The position numbers and the translations under genes were made by a program. From the NCBI RefSeq assembly GCF_963682185.1, contig NZ_OY821667.1, positions 2,232,001 through 2,296,000 of the forward strand: a stretch of 64,000 nt of DNA, in the 5' to 3' direction. Within the stretch, counting starts at the first letter, position 1; each line of letters starts with the position of its first letter. Below, piece by piece: positions 35,654 through 45,001 of the stretch. A model generated the notes under the pieces. It was not told the origin of the DNA and ran no database searches. It saw only the letters and a list, made by a program, of their open reading frames with translations. The DNA comes from an uncultured Cohaesibacter sp. Its GTDB lineage: Bacteria > Pseudomonadota > Alphaproteobacteria > Rhizobiales > Cohaesibacteraceae.

Positions 35654-35863
35654 ATGAAAATTGGCACAGTGAAATACTACAACTCATCGACTGGGTTTGG
35701 CGCGATCATGTCGAATGATGGCACAAAAGAAGCCCTCGTTCATATCTCCGACATCAAGCGAGCTGGCCTTACCAGCCTGATCGATGGATTGCGGCTATCC
35801 TATGAGTTGCAGCAAGATATCTGCGGCAAGCGCCAGGCAATCAATCTCCAATTGATAGACTAA
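35654..35863 (+). CDS. Cold-shock-domain (CspA-like) small protein
   Basis: This 69-residue single-domain OB-fold protein starts MKIGTVKYYNSSTGFGAIMS. The RNP1 motif is altered (GTGFGAI instead of KGFGFI), and RNP2 is ALVHIS instead of VFVHxS, so two of the usual aromatic nucleic-acid contacts are lost. It probably binds single-stranded RNA or DNA, perhaps more weakly than CspA. The ATG at 35654 was chosen because the domain begins there. Confidence 0.82.
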   Translation: MKIGTVKYYNSSTGFGAIMSNDGTKEALVHISDIKRAGLTSLIDGLRLSYELQQDICGKRQAINLQLID

Positions 35864-35912
35864 CAATTATGAAGGCTGCGCGTCATGTGCGGCCTTCGCA
35901 AGAAAGGTTCCC

Positions 35913-36125
35913 ATGATAACCAGTATCGCCAGAACAAAAGCCGAGGCTCGCCTTGCCGCCATTCAAAAATCCCAAAAAGAAGTCCTGAACGAACAGGAAG
36001 AGAAGGCACTGAAAACCCGGGAAAATATCTCGCGGCTGAAGGCACTTCGTATCGCCAAGAAAAGAAAAGATCTGATGCACGCCGCAAACGCGAAAACAGC
36101 CCGCAAACGCCAGACGAGCCGTTGA
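35913..36125 (+). CDS. Small basic helical protein, function unknown
   Basis: This 70-residue, Lys/Arg/Ala-rich protein is predicted to be almost wholly alpha-helical or coiled-coil (RTKAEARLAAIQKSQKEVL). AAGAAAGG lies just before the ATG. It begins 49 nt after the cold-shock gene and is probably co-transcribed. I do not recognise a named family; a nucleic-acid-associated or ribosome-associated role is possible from its charge, nothing more. Confidence 0.6.
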   Translation: MITSIARTKAEARLAAIQKSQKEVLNEQEEKALKTRENISRLKALRIAKKRKDLMHAANAKTARKRQTSR

Positions 36126-36766
36126 CAGCGGCCTGAGTGCAGGCCAGCGCCTCCACCTGGTTGCCGCCGAAAAAGCCCGAAATTCCCTCATGGTGGGACG
36201 CACTCAATCATCGGCAAGAAATGGCCTGAGAAGGGTGCAGGGACATCGCCCACGTCCTTGAGCCGAGCCTTGAGCATCTGACTAACCGCTTCCCTCGATA
36301 AGCTTCTCTCGCTTTATGGTACCGATCCAATACTGCCTAAATCTATAGTTCTAAAAAGCTAATTCCAAATCTAGCGTCAACAAAGAGAAGCAGGACTTGT
36401 GAGGATCTTAGCCTCTAAGCGGAGCACACTACGCTTTGGCTTTTGCCGTTTCCGTTGCGCACCCCTTCTCTCACTCCTTCCTCTGCCCGACAAGGACAGG
36501 GCCAAATCTGAACGTTGCCATGCGTGGGTGTTGAATGGCTCATATTTAGGCAGCGAAACGGGTTTTGCGGAAACCCGCAGATGCGACATAGGATCGCATC
36601 ATTGTAAAATGTGCCAAATATTTGCTGAAACTCTTGGGATTTCCAGAAATCTCACAATAGTTCAAAATTTTCAGTTGTGTTTAGTTGCCTTGCAATTGCT
36701 GGCGGATGCCAAAAGTGAGTCACCCTGCGGTCCCGCTTGCACGAATGCTTCCGGGAGAACTCCACC
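36126..36766. other. Intergenic region upstream of the adhesin gene
   Basis: This 641-bp region has several weak overlapping frames and no product I recognise. It likely holds the promoter and leader of the two-partner secretion operon. Confidence 0.4.
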
Positions 36767-39700
36767 ATGCAGCACGCTATTTGCACAGCGAGCCGTCAGT
36801 CATCCAGACATGTCTTTACGCGACCTTGTATGCTGTCCGCAGTTCTTTTGGCGTCCTCGGCGCTGGCGTCGGGAGCTGCCGTTGCTGGCGATAGTCTGCC
36901 AACCGGGGCGAGCGTGGCTTCTGGCTCGGTCGGCATCAGTTCAACCAGCTCGGACATGACCATCACGCAGAGCACATCAAACGCCATTGTCAACTGGAAC
37001 AGCTTCTCCATCGGAAAGAACAATTCGGTTACTTTCGTCCAGCCCGATGCCGCGTCATCCATTCTCAACCGGGTAACGGGGGATACCACCTCCACCATCG
37101 CCGGAACCTTGTCCGCCAATGGACAGGTCTATCTGGTCAATCCCAATGGTATTGCCATCACCCCGACCGGATTGGTTAAGGTCGGAGCTGGCTTTGTTGC
37201 ATCGACGTTGGATATCACGGACGAGGATTACCTCTCCGGCAATCTGGCATTCTCCGGTGACGGGTCCTCAGCATCTGTTAGCAATGAAGGCGTGATCACC
37301 ATCGGCCGCGGTGGCTATGCCGCCTTGCTGGGCGGATCGGTCGACAATAGCGGCACCATCGCCGTGCCGCTGGGTACGGTCGGGCTGGGCTCGGGCGAAC
37401 AGATTACGCTCGATCTGTCCGGCGACGGCTTCATGCAGGTGGCCCTTCCAACCGACAGCGAGGGCGATGAAGCACTGGTCAGCAACTCCGGCTCCATTTC
37501 GGCAAACGGTGGTACGGTAATTATGTCTGCAGCCACTGCGAAAGAAGCGGCCCGGCAGGCGATCAACATGTCTGGGGTCATCGAGGCCAAGTCGGTCTCG
37601 GGCCATAATGGCTCGATTGTCATTGGCGGCGGCGATGGTGGCACGGTTTCTGTTTCGGGCAAGGTCAATGCCAGCTCAAAAAGCGGGACCGGTGGCAGCA
37701 TCGAGATCACTGGCGACGCAATCGAATTGACTGGCGCTACGGTCGATGCTTCGGGTGCGACCGGTGGCGGCACGATCAATATCGGTGGGCTCAAGCATGG
37801 GGCGGATGGGCTTCAGACTGCAACCGACACCACGGTTGATGAGGACACAGTGATCAGCGCCGATGCGACAGAGGATGGCGATGGCGGAGCTATTGTTGTC
37901 TGGTCGGATGACCTTACGACCTATGCCGGATCCATCACTGCCCTTGGCGTAGGTAATGGCTCTGGCGGGGATGTCGAGGTGTCGGGCAAGGCCCTCTTGG
38001 CCTTCACCGGCACGGTCGACCTCAGCGCCGAGAGTGGCACCTATGGCACCCTATTGCTCGATCCGGCGAATATCATCATCGGAGATACCCAATCCGGGTC
38101 GTATGGGAAGGGTAGCACTGCGACTTCCACCCAACTTGATGGGTTTAGTGCAACAACCTATTTTTCCGTAGAAACAATCGAGAGCCTTCTTGCAAATACC
38201 AATGTGCGTGTTAGAGGAGCCTCCTCAGCTTCTGGCGAAGGAGATCTCACTGTAAGCAGTGCCATCTCCTGGAGTGCAGATACAACACTGACGCTGTGGG
38301 CGGCCAATGACATCACTGTCGATGCCACCATAACGGCAACGGGCGATGGAGCGGGTCTGGTTCTGGAGGCGGATCACGACGGCGATGGGACCGGAAGCAT
38401 CAATATCAACTCCGACATAATCCTTTCCGGGAGTACGGCTTCGCTTACTCTGAATTATGGTGACGATGGCGACTATGTGCTGGCCTCCGATGCCTCGATC
38501 AGCTTTAGCGATACGAGTTCTTCGCTTACCATCAACTCCCAAGCCTATACGCTTATAGACGACCTCGATGATGTCGGCCTTTCTGGCTACTACGCCCTAG
38601 CGTCTGATGTTATCTTAACCACTGAGCTTACATCGTCTCTCATAGGAACCAGTTCAAATCCCTTCACCGGCACCTTCACCGGTCTTGGCCACACGATTTC
38701 CGGCCTGATCATTGACTGCAGCGATGACTATGTCGGTCTGTTCGGTTATTCCTCTGGAACCATTCGCAATATCGGGCTGGTGGATGCTGACGTTGCAGGA
38801 TACAGCTACGTTGGAGCATTGGTTGGTTATAATGAAGGTACAATCAGCTATTCTTATGCTTCCGGATCTGTGTCGAGTAAAAGAGGAACGGGCAGGTATA
38901 TCGGTGGGCTGGTCGGCCGTAATGGGGGAACAATCAGCTATTCCTATGCTTCAGCAACTGTTCAAAACAACGCAACTAACACAAATTCCGTCACAACATT
39001 TACCTATTATACAGGCGGGCTTGTTGGCTATAACGCAGGAGGCACTATTGTCTATTCCTATGCGACTGGCGATGTAACTGCCAGTGGCAAGGCACGGTAT
39101 GTTGGCGGACTGGTCGGCTACAATACGGGAACGATCAGCTATTCTCATGCGACAGGAACGGTCGAAGCCGGCTTCGATTATGCCGGCGGACTGGTCGGCT
39201 ATAGTGATGATGGCACCATCAGCTATTCCTACGCAACAGGAGATGTAACCGGCGATGACTATGTTGGCGGGCTGGTCGGCTCTAGCTCAGCAGCGATCAG
39301 CTATTCCTACGCAACCGGGGATGTGACGAGTTCTGGCTCCTCCCAATATATCGGCGGACTTGTCGGCGAAAATACTGGGACGATCAGCTATTCTTACGCG
39401 ACGGGTGCTGCGACAGGTTCTGGTTACTATGTCGGCGGACTTGTCGGCTATAATGAGGGAACAATCAGCTACTCTTACGCGAGCGGAACGGTAACCTCAA
39501 CCGAAGACGATGTCGGCGGACTTGTCGGCTATAACGATGGCACAATCAGCTCTTCTTACTCAACAGCATATGTTTCAGGTGGTGGCGTTGTTGGGGGGCT
39601 GGTAGGGCAAAACTCCACCAATGGCACCATTGAATATTCCTATGCGACAGGTGATGTCGAGGGTATCAGAAATGATATCGGAGGCCTGGTCGGCTGGCAA

Positions 39701-42583
39701 TTGGGCTCGATCAGCTATGCCTTTGCCACAGGAGACGTTTCTGGTCCAAGTCAAGTCGGGGGGCTTGTCGGCTGGGCTTCGGAAGGTTCCATCAGCCAGA
39801 CCTATGCCACAGGCTCTGTTACGGGAACTGGAAATGATGTTGGCGGCTTGGTTGGCCAGGGTGGCGTCAATATCAGCTATTCCTATGCGACGGGAGCAGT
39901 GTCAGGCAATGAAAATGTCGGTGGATTTGTTGGCAATAGTTCAGGTGTGATTACCGCCTCCTATTTTGACACCGACACGACCGGAACCACTACGGCGCTC
40001 GGTAGCGGAACAAGCAGTGGCGTTACCGGCCTGACCACGGCCCAGTTCCAGGATAGCGACTATTTTTATACGCTGGCTTCAGAGGCTGGATGGGATTTTA
40101 CCACCATCTGGGCACCATCAAGCGAAGGCTATTATCCAGAGCTTTATGCCCTGTCTGCGGTCGTCTGGGTCACCGCAGGGGAAACCTCCTCAACCTATGG
40201 TGACAGCACGGCCAGCCTGGACGCTGTTACCTCATATGTCGGCGGTACAGATAGTTATATCTTTGGTGAAAGCGGCGACAGTCTCACATTGACGGGTATT
40301 GACATCTCCTTTGACGAAACCGCTGCTGCGGGGACAAATACGATAACCGTGAATGGCGGCAACGGGACTGCGACCAGCACAAACGGCGTCACCTACCGCG
40401 TTGTCTATTATGGCTCGGACGATGCAGCCATCGACACGGCTGCTCTGACCATCACAGCATCTGATGTCACCAAAATCTATGGCAAAACCGCTTCGCTGAC
40501 CTACACAACATCAGGGCTGCTAAATGGAGATAGTCTGACAGGTTCCTTGTCCAGCGACGGGGCCTCGGCAGAGGCAAATGTAGGGACCTACACCATTGGG
40601 TTGGGAACGCTCAGCAATTCCAACTACACAATCACCTACCAGGCAGGAACCCTAACCGTTGATCCGGCTGCTCTGACCATCACAGCGTCTGATCTTACCA
40701 AGACCTATGGCGAAACCGCGTCTCTGACCTATTCGACATCCGGTTTGACCAATGATGACACGGTCACCTCAGTTAGTCTGAGTTCTACCGGTGCCGATGC
40801 CAGTGCCAGCGTCAGCAGCTATTCTATCAATGCCAGCAACGCTTCCGGGACAGGTCTGTCCAACTACACGATTTCCTACAAGGCTGGAACCCTGACCGTC
40901 GATCCTGCTTCTCTGACCATCACAGCGTCTGATCTTACCAAGACCTATGGCGAGGCTGTTGAACTAGAAGACTATACAGTTTCCGGTTTGGTCAATAGTG
41001 ACACGGTCACCACGGTCAGTCTGAGTTCTGCCGGTGCAGATGCCAGTGCCAGCGTCAGCAGCTATTCTATCGATGCCAGCAGCGCTTCCGGGACAGGTCT
41101 GTCCAACTACACGATTTCCTACAAGGCTGGAACCCTGACCGTCGATCCTGCTTCTCTGACCATCACTGCGTCTGATCTTACCAAGACCTATGGCAAGGAT
41201 GTTGAACTGGAAGACTATACAGTTTCCGGTCTGCTCAACGATGACGCGGTTACCTCAGTCATTCTGAGTTCTACCGGTGCAGATGCCAGTGCCAATGCCG
41301 GTAGCTATTCCATTGCTGCCAGCAGCGCGTCCGGGACAGGTCTGTCCAACTACACGATTTCCTACAAGGCTGGAACCCTGACCGTCGATCCAGCGTCTCT
41401 GACTATCACTGCGTCTGATGTTACCAAGACCTATGGCGAATCCTCGTCTCTGACCTACACAACATCAGGGCTGCTAAATGGAGATAGTCTGACAGGTTCC
41501 TTGTCCAGCGACGGGGCTGCGGCTGATGCAAATGTAGGGACCTACACAATTGGGTTGGGAACGCTCGGCAATTCCAACTACACAATCACCTACAAGGCAG
41601 GAACCCTGACCGTCGATCCAGCGTCTCTGACCATCACTGCGTCTGATCTTACCAAGACCTATGGCGAAACCGCGTCTCCGACCTATTCGACATCCGGTCT
41701 GCTCAACAATGACACGGTCACCACGGTCAGTCTGAGTTCTACCGGTGCAGATGCCAGTGCCAGTGTCAGCAGCTATTCTATCGCTGCCAGCAGCGCGTCC
41801 GGGACAGGTCTGTCCAACTACACAATCACCTACAAGACTGGAACCCTGACCGTTGATCCGGCGTCTCTGACCATAACAGCGTCTGATATTACCAAGACCT
41901 ATGGCGAGGATGTTGAACTGGAAGACTATACAGTTTCCGGTCTGCTCAACGATGACGCGGTCACCACGGTCAGTCTGAGTTCTACCGGTGCAGATGCCAG
42001 TGCCAATGCCGGCAGCTATTCCATCGCAGCCAGCAGCGCCTCCGGGACAGGTCTGTCCAACTACACAATCACCTACAAGGCTGGAACCCTGACCGTCGAT
42101 CCAGCGTCTCTGACCATCACAGCGTCTGATGTCACCAAGATCTATGGCGAGGCTATTGAACTGGAAGACTATACAGTTTCCGGTTTGGTCAATAGTGACA
42201 CGGTCACCTCGATTAGTCTGAGCTCTACCGGTTCTGATGCCAGCGCCAACGTCGGCAGCTATTCCATTGCTGCCAGCAGCGCGTCCGGGACAGGTCTTTC
42301 CAACTACACGATCACCTATATCTCTGGTCTGTTGACGGTAAACAGTCAGTATGGCGAAGCGCTCGCAGGCTTGCTGCTGGGCAGCCTGTCCAATGATCAT
42401 ACAGGCGCCTTCACCGCCGGATCCGATGGGCAGATGGTGTCCTTTGACCGGTCTTTGGTCATGAGTGACGATGAGGAAACTGACAATAATTCCGAAGGCC
42501 TTCTGCTCGAAGATCCCCAGCTAAGAAGAGCGGTTTGTTTTGTCGGCAGCGCCAACGCCTTTTCTTGCGGATCAGCCAACTAG
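36767..42583 (+). CDS. Two-partner secretion exoprotein (filamentous-haemagglutinin-like adhesin, TpsA) with GLUG and MBG repeats
   Basis: This 1,938-residue secreted protein has an extended signal peptide (hydrophobic core LSAVLLASSALASGAAVAG near 24-42). The TPS/haemagglutination domain follows at about 45-300, with VNWNSFSIGKNNSVTF near 76 and the diagnostic VNPNGIAI near 125. About 15 GLUG-type repeats (GGLVGYNxGTISYSYATG) span about 655-1070. Eight MBG repeats (ITASDLTKTYGE...GTLTVDP) span about 1225-1858, and a short tail ends with two Cys (AVCFVG, SCGSAN). Such proteins cross the outer membrane through the TpsB partner, encoded 14 nt downstream, and form beta-helical fibres for adhesion or biofilm. 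No CdiA-type toxin tip is visible. The ATG at 36767 follows GGGAG. Confidence 0.92.
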   Translation: MQHAICTASRQSSRHVFTRPCMLSAVLLASSALASGAAVAGDSLPTGASVASGSVGISSTSSDMTITQSTSNAIVNWNSFSIGKNNSVTFVQPDAASSILNRVTGDTTSTIAGTLSANGQVYLVNPNGIAITPTGLVKVGAGFVASTLDITDEDYLSGNLAFSGDGSSASVSNEGVITIGRGGYAALLGGSVDNSGTIAVPLGTVGLGSGEQITLDLSGDGFMQVALPTDSEGDEALVSNSGSISANGGTVIMSAATAKEAARQAINMSGVIEAKSVSGHNGSIVIGGGDGGTVSVSGKVNASSKSGTGGSIEITGDAIELTGATVDASGATGGGTINIGGLKHGADGLQTATDTTVDEDTVISADATEDGDGGAIVVWSDDLTTYAGSITALGVGNGSGGDVEVSGKALLAFTGTVDLSAESGTYGTLLLDPANIIIGDTQSGSYGKGSTATSTQLDGFSATTYFSVETIESLLANTNVRVRGASSASGEGDLTVSSAISWSADTTLTLWAANDITVDATITATGDGAGLVLEADHDGDGTGSININSDIILSGSTASLTLNYGDDGDYVLASDASISFSDTSSSLTINSQAYTLIDDLDDVGLSGYYALASDVILTTELTSSLIGTSSNPFTGTFTGLGHTISGLIIDCSDDYVGLFGYSSGTIRNIGLVDADVAGYSYVGALVGYNEGTISYSYASGSVSSKRGTGRYIGGLVGRNGGTISYSYASATVQNNATNTNSVTTFTYYTGGLVGYNAGGTIVYSYATGDVTASGKARYVGGLVGYNTGTISYSHATGTVEAGFDYAGGLVGYSDDGTISYSYATGDVTGDDYVGGLVGSSSAAISYSYATGDVTSSGSSQYIGGLVGENTGTISYSYATGAATGSGYYVGGLVGYNEGTISYSYASGTVTSTEDDVGGLVGYNDGTISSSYSTAYVSGGGVVGGLVGQNSTNGTIEYSYATGDVEGIRNDIGGLVGWQLGSISYAFATGDVSGPSQVGGLVGWASEGSISQTYATGSVTGTGNDVGGLVGQGGVNISYSYATGAVSGNENVGGFVGNSSGVITASYFDTDTTGTTTALGSGTSSGVTGLTTAQFQDSDYFYTLASEAGWDFTTIWAPSSEGYYPELYALSAVVWVTAGETSSTYGDSTASLDAVTSYVGGTDSYIFGESGDSLTLTGIDISFDETAAAGTNTITVNGGNGTATSTNGVTYRVVYYGSDDAAIDTAALTITASDVTKIYGKTASLTYTTSGLLNGDSLTGSLSSDGASAEANVGTYTIGLGTLSNSNYTITYQAGTLTVDPAALTITASDLTKTYGETASLTYSTSGLTNDDTVTSVSLSSTGADASASVSSYSINASNASGTGLSNYTISYKAGTLTVDPASLTITASDLTKTYGEAVELEDYTVSGLVNSDTVTTVSLSSAGADASASVSSYSIDASSASGTGLSNYTISYKAGTLTVDPASLTITASDLTKTYGKDVELEDYTVSGLLNDDAVTSVILSSTGADASANAGSYSIAASSASGTGLSNYTISYKAGTLTVDPASLTITASDVTKTYGESSSLTYTTSGLLNGDSLTGSLSSDGAAADANVGTYTIGLGTLGNSNYTITYKAGTLTVDPASLTITASDLTKTYGETASPTYSTSGLLNNDTVTTVSLSSTGADASASVSSYSIAASSASGTGLSNYTITYKTGTLTVDPASLTITASDITKTYGEDVELEDYTVSGLLNDDAVTTVSLSSTGADASANAGSYSIAASSASGTGLSNYTITYKAGTLTVDPASLTITASDVTKIYGEAIELEDYTVSGLVNSDTVTSISLSSTGSDASANVGSYSIAASSASGTGLSNYTITYISGLLTVNSQYGEALAGLLLGSLSNDHTGAFTAGSDGQMVSFDRSLVMSDDEETDNNSEGLLLEDPQLRRAVCFVGSANAFSCGSAN
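38728..39972 (+). repeat. GLUG repeat array within the adhesin gene
   Basis: About 15 imperfect repeats of 25-40 residues each carry (V/I)GGLVG followed by GTISYSYATG. DNA identity between units is patchy, which points to older duplications kept by protein selection. Confidence 0.88.
40439..42342 (+). repeat. Eight tandem MBG repeats within the adhesin gene
   Basis: Units of 76-81 residues (about 228-243 bp) begin near 40439, 40667, 40907, 41150, 41393, 41621, 41861 and 42104. Each starts LTITASD-x-TK and ends GTLTVDP. Units 1 and 5 are the short form (GLLNGDSLTGSLSSDGA), and 2 and 6 share TYSTSGL. Units 3 and 8 (ELEDY...NSDTVT) and 4 and 7 (ELEDY...NDDAVT) also pair. This shows a duplicated four-unit block with the last two swapped. 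DNA is nearly identical over long stretches, so copy number may vary by recombination. Confidence 0.9.
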
Positions 42584-42597
42584 AAGATGGATAAACC

Positions 42598-44334
42598 ATG
42601 ATCATGTGCCATAAAGTCAACGGATTTTCTCTGGTCACTGCTCTGATGTGCGTTACGGCGCTTCCTGCCTTTGCCCAGACCGCCAGCCAGATTACGGCGG
42701 ACAGCTACGCCCCTGATGTGATCCGGTCATCAGGCCATGGCGTGAGGATAGCAGGGGGAAGTGGTCAGGCGACGCCAGCAGGAGCCGAGAACCTGCTGGT
42801 TACCCCCTCGAAAGTCATCGTCGATGGCGGGATGCCTGAGTTGGCCGACGATACCGCAGCCATCGAGGCACAGATTGCCGGCAAGCGAGTTACCGCCGCA
42901 AACCTCTTCAAGGCAGCAAGGGATCTGGAGGCAGCCTATGCAAGAGCCGGGTTCATTCTGGCCCGTGTCTCGGTGCCTCCCCAGATCATCAATGACGGAC
43001 AACCACTGCACCTCAAGGTGACTCATGGCTTTATCGAAGCCGTAGACAATTCTGCTCTTTCCGACCGGGTCGGTAGCCATGTCGCTCACCTGTTGGCACC
43101 ACTGTTCGGGCAGCAGGATGTGACCCGTGAACAGATAGAACGCCAGCTGATGCTGGCCGGGGATACGCCGGGCCTGATGCTGCGTTCGGTGCTCAAGGCT
43201 GGCAAGGCACCGGGTGGGGCCATAATCGTGGTCGAGGGAAAGCACAATCTGGTGACCTCGACAGTTATGGTCGACAATAGCTATTCCTCCGAGCTTGGCA
43301 CGGCTCATGTTACCTACGGAGCCGATCTTAACAGTCCGACAGGACATGGCGAGGTGATCTACGCCCGCATCGGGGGATATCCTGGCGGCGAGGGCGGTTC
43401 AATCTTTGACCATCTGCCACGCAGTCGCCAGTTGGTTGCCGGTTTCTCGATGCCACTGGGTACTCGCGGCTTCTGGTTCAACATGGAAGCCGTGGATAGC
43501 CGAACCGATGCCACGAGTGATCAGCCCTACCGCCTGCCAGACCATTATCAGCGTCTGGCCGCCCGGCTTGGTTATCACTGGCTGCGCAGCCGCAACGCCA
43601 ATTTGGCAACCCAGTTGTCTTTTGATGTGACGCACGAGCTGCAACAGCTGGAAATGAGCGGTAGCCTTAGTGACTTCAGTGAGGACCGGTTGCGGGTTCT
43701 GCGTCTCGTCCAGCAGGGTAACATCTATCTCTCCGACAGCAGCCACCTGTCCGGTAGCATGACGCTGTCTCAGGGGCTGGATGCGCTTGGAGCGCGCGGA
43801 GGGACAACGTCTGTCCCTCTATCCCGGGACGGTGCAGCACCCGACTTCACCAAACTCGATCTTGAGGCCCGTTTCCAACAGACCTTTGCCGGAGGCGATG
43901 CTGCCTTCTCGCTGGCTGCAAAGGCACAATATTCGTTCGGTGATCCGCTGGTCGCCTCCGAACAGATAGGCCTTGGCGGCATGTCGATGCTGTCGGCCTA
44001 TGACAGCGGTGCCATGGTGGGCGACAGTGGTCTGATGGCGCGGGCCGAACTTGCTCTGCCCAGAAAACTGTCCCTGTTCAGCTCCTATCCCGGCCAGGGC
44101 ACGGAGATCTCTCCCTATCTGTTCGGGGCAGCGGGGATCGTTTCGTTTGAGCAGCCCACGGCTGCGGAAGAGGAGATCACCAGAGCTGTTTCCGTTGGCG
44201 CCGGTCTGCGCTTTGCCCTGGCACGCAGGCAAAGCTCCGATGCAGCCATGTTGACGCTTGAATATGCGCACGGTGATGCCAGCCACGAAAGCGGCGAAAA
44301 CCGCTTCAACATCAGCCTCACAGGAAAATTCTGA
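42598..44334 (+). CDS. Two-partner secretion outer-membrane transporter (TpsB; ShlB/FhaC/HecB family)
   Basis: This 578-residue protein has a signal peptide (LVTALMCVTALPAFAQ) and two POTRA-like domains from about 60 to 210 (LVTPSKVIVDGGMPEL, then RAGFILARVSVPPQ and HGFIEAVD). A C-terminal 16-strand barrel ends with the aromatic-terminated strand NRFNISLTGKF. It exports the TpsA adhesin encoded directly upstream. A second Met two codons downstream could also be the start. Gene order TpsA-TpsB with a 14-nt gap indicates one operon. Confidence 0.92.
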   Translation: MIMCHKVNGFSLVTALMCVTALPAFAQTASQITADSYAPDVIRSSGHGVRIAGGSGQATPAGAENLLVTPSKVIVDGGMPELADDTAAIEAQIAGKRVTAANLFKAARDLEAAYARAGFILARVSVPPQIINDGQPLHLKVTHGFIEAVDNSALSDRVGSHVAHLLAPLFGQQDVTREQIERQLMLAGDTPGLMLRSVLKAGKAPGGAIIVVEGKHNLVTSTVMVDNSYSSELGTAHVTYGADLNSPTGHGEVIYARIGGYPGGEGGSIFDHLPRSRQLVAGFSMPLGTRGFWFNMEAVDSRTDATSDQPYRLPDHYQRLAARLGYHWLRSRNANLATQLSFDVTHELQQLEMSGSLSDFSEDRLRVLRLVQQGNIYLSDSSHLSGSMTLSQGLDALGARGGTTSVPLSRDGAAPDFTKLDLEARFQQTFAGGDAAFSLAAKAQYSFGDPLVASEQIGLGGMSMLSAYDSGAMVGDSGLMARAELALPRKLSLFSSYPGQGTEISPYLFGAAGIVSFEQPTAAEEEITRAVSVGAGLRFALARRQSSDAAMLTLEYAHGDASHESGENRFNISLTGKF

Positions 44335-44349
44335 TAACTGGAAGGCTTC

Positions 44350-44798
44350 TTGGCGCAAAACCAATTTGAGGTTATAGCCTTTGTGGGTATCTGCGGGGGA
44401 GCCCCCCAGATCGGATATCCATATGCAAGCTGCACCGCCAAAGCGTTGGGTCAGGTTGTAAATGAGATGGCACCGTTATCCAAAGAGCTCCGACATCAAG
44501 GCTACAGCGATACATTTCGGGAAGAAGGGACTGAAGCCCTGTTAGCTACTAATTGCCGGAATCCTGATGATACTGCTTTTGAGTTTCTAACTGACGTTCT
44601 GAACGGCGTCACTAGCAGACACGGCGTCAAAATCAAAGCCCCCCCGGCAAGAGAGGAGAAAACGGATCAGAAATTGCAAAGGCCATTCAATTTATCGATG
44701 AGCAATTATGGAATGAACCTAATATTAAAATCGAGGTTCTCTATGCGGACAAATCTCAGCGGCATATTCGTGTAACTGTGGGACTAAATCCGTTCTAA
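44350..44798 (+). pseudogene. Frameshifted remnant of an unrecognised gene
   Basis: Two reading frames join into one plausible protein. The first (from about 44350, no ATG at the very start) reads to ...TSRHGVKIK. After a run of seven C's (44639-44645) the natural continuation is one base out of register, as APPGKRGENGSEIAKAI, then FIDEQLW, IKIEVLYADKSQRHIRVTVG, ending at TAA 44796-44798. Eight C's would restore the frame. I do not recognise the family. It follows tpsB on the same strand; it may be a decayed accessory gene, or the frameshift may be a sequencing error. Confidence 0.5.
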
Positions 44799-45001
44799 AT
44801 AAACACCCTGTAGCGCAGACACATTATTCGTTGCCATGGTTGTCTGCCAACTTGCAATGAAAATGAGAGCTCATCGGCACATTGAAACCCGCGTAGGCCG
44901 ATCAAACATTTCTATAGAATATTGTTTTAGACAAAATTGGCATAAGTATAAATTAACTAATATTTCTCACCATTAGTCAATCTGGATTTTTGAGGTGTCT
45001 T

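Noticed and set aside
36399-36959. 186-codon frame overlapping the adhesin start
   Set aside because: Overlaps the adhesin signal peptide in another frame, is rich in Arg/Cys/Pro, and has no ribosome-binding site.
40439-42342. Possible CRISPR-like array because of regular 230-240 bp repeats
   Set aside because: The repeats are in frame, encode MBG domains and lack short unique spacers.
41474-42400. 308-codon open frame antisense to the adhesin repeats
   Set aside because: It mirrors the MBG repeats, has no ribosome-binding site or known family, and the sense frame is clearly coding.
42343-44798. CdiA-type toxin/immunity pair at the adhesin end
   Set aside because: The adhesin ends soon after the MBG repeats with no toxin domain, and the following frame is a TpsB transporter.
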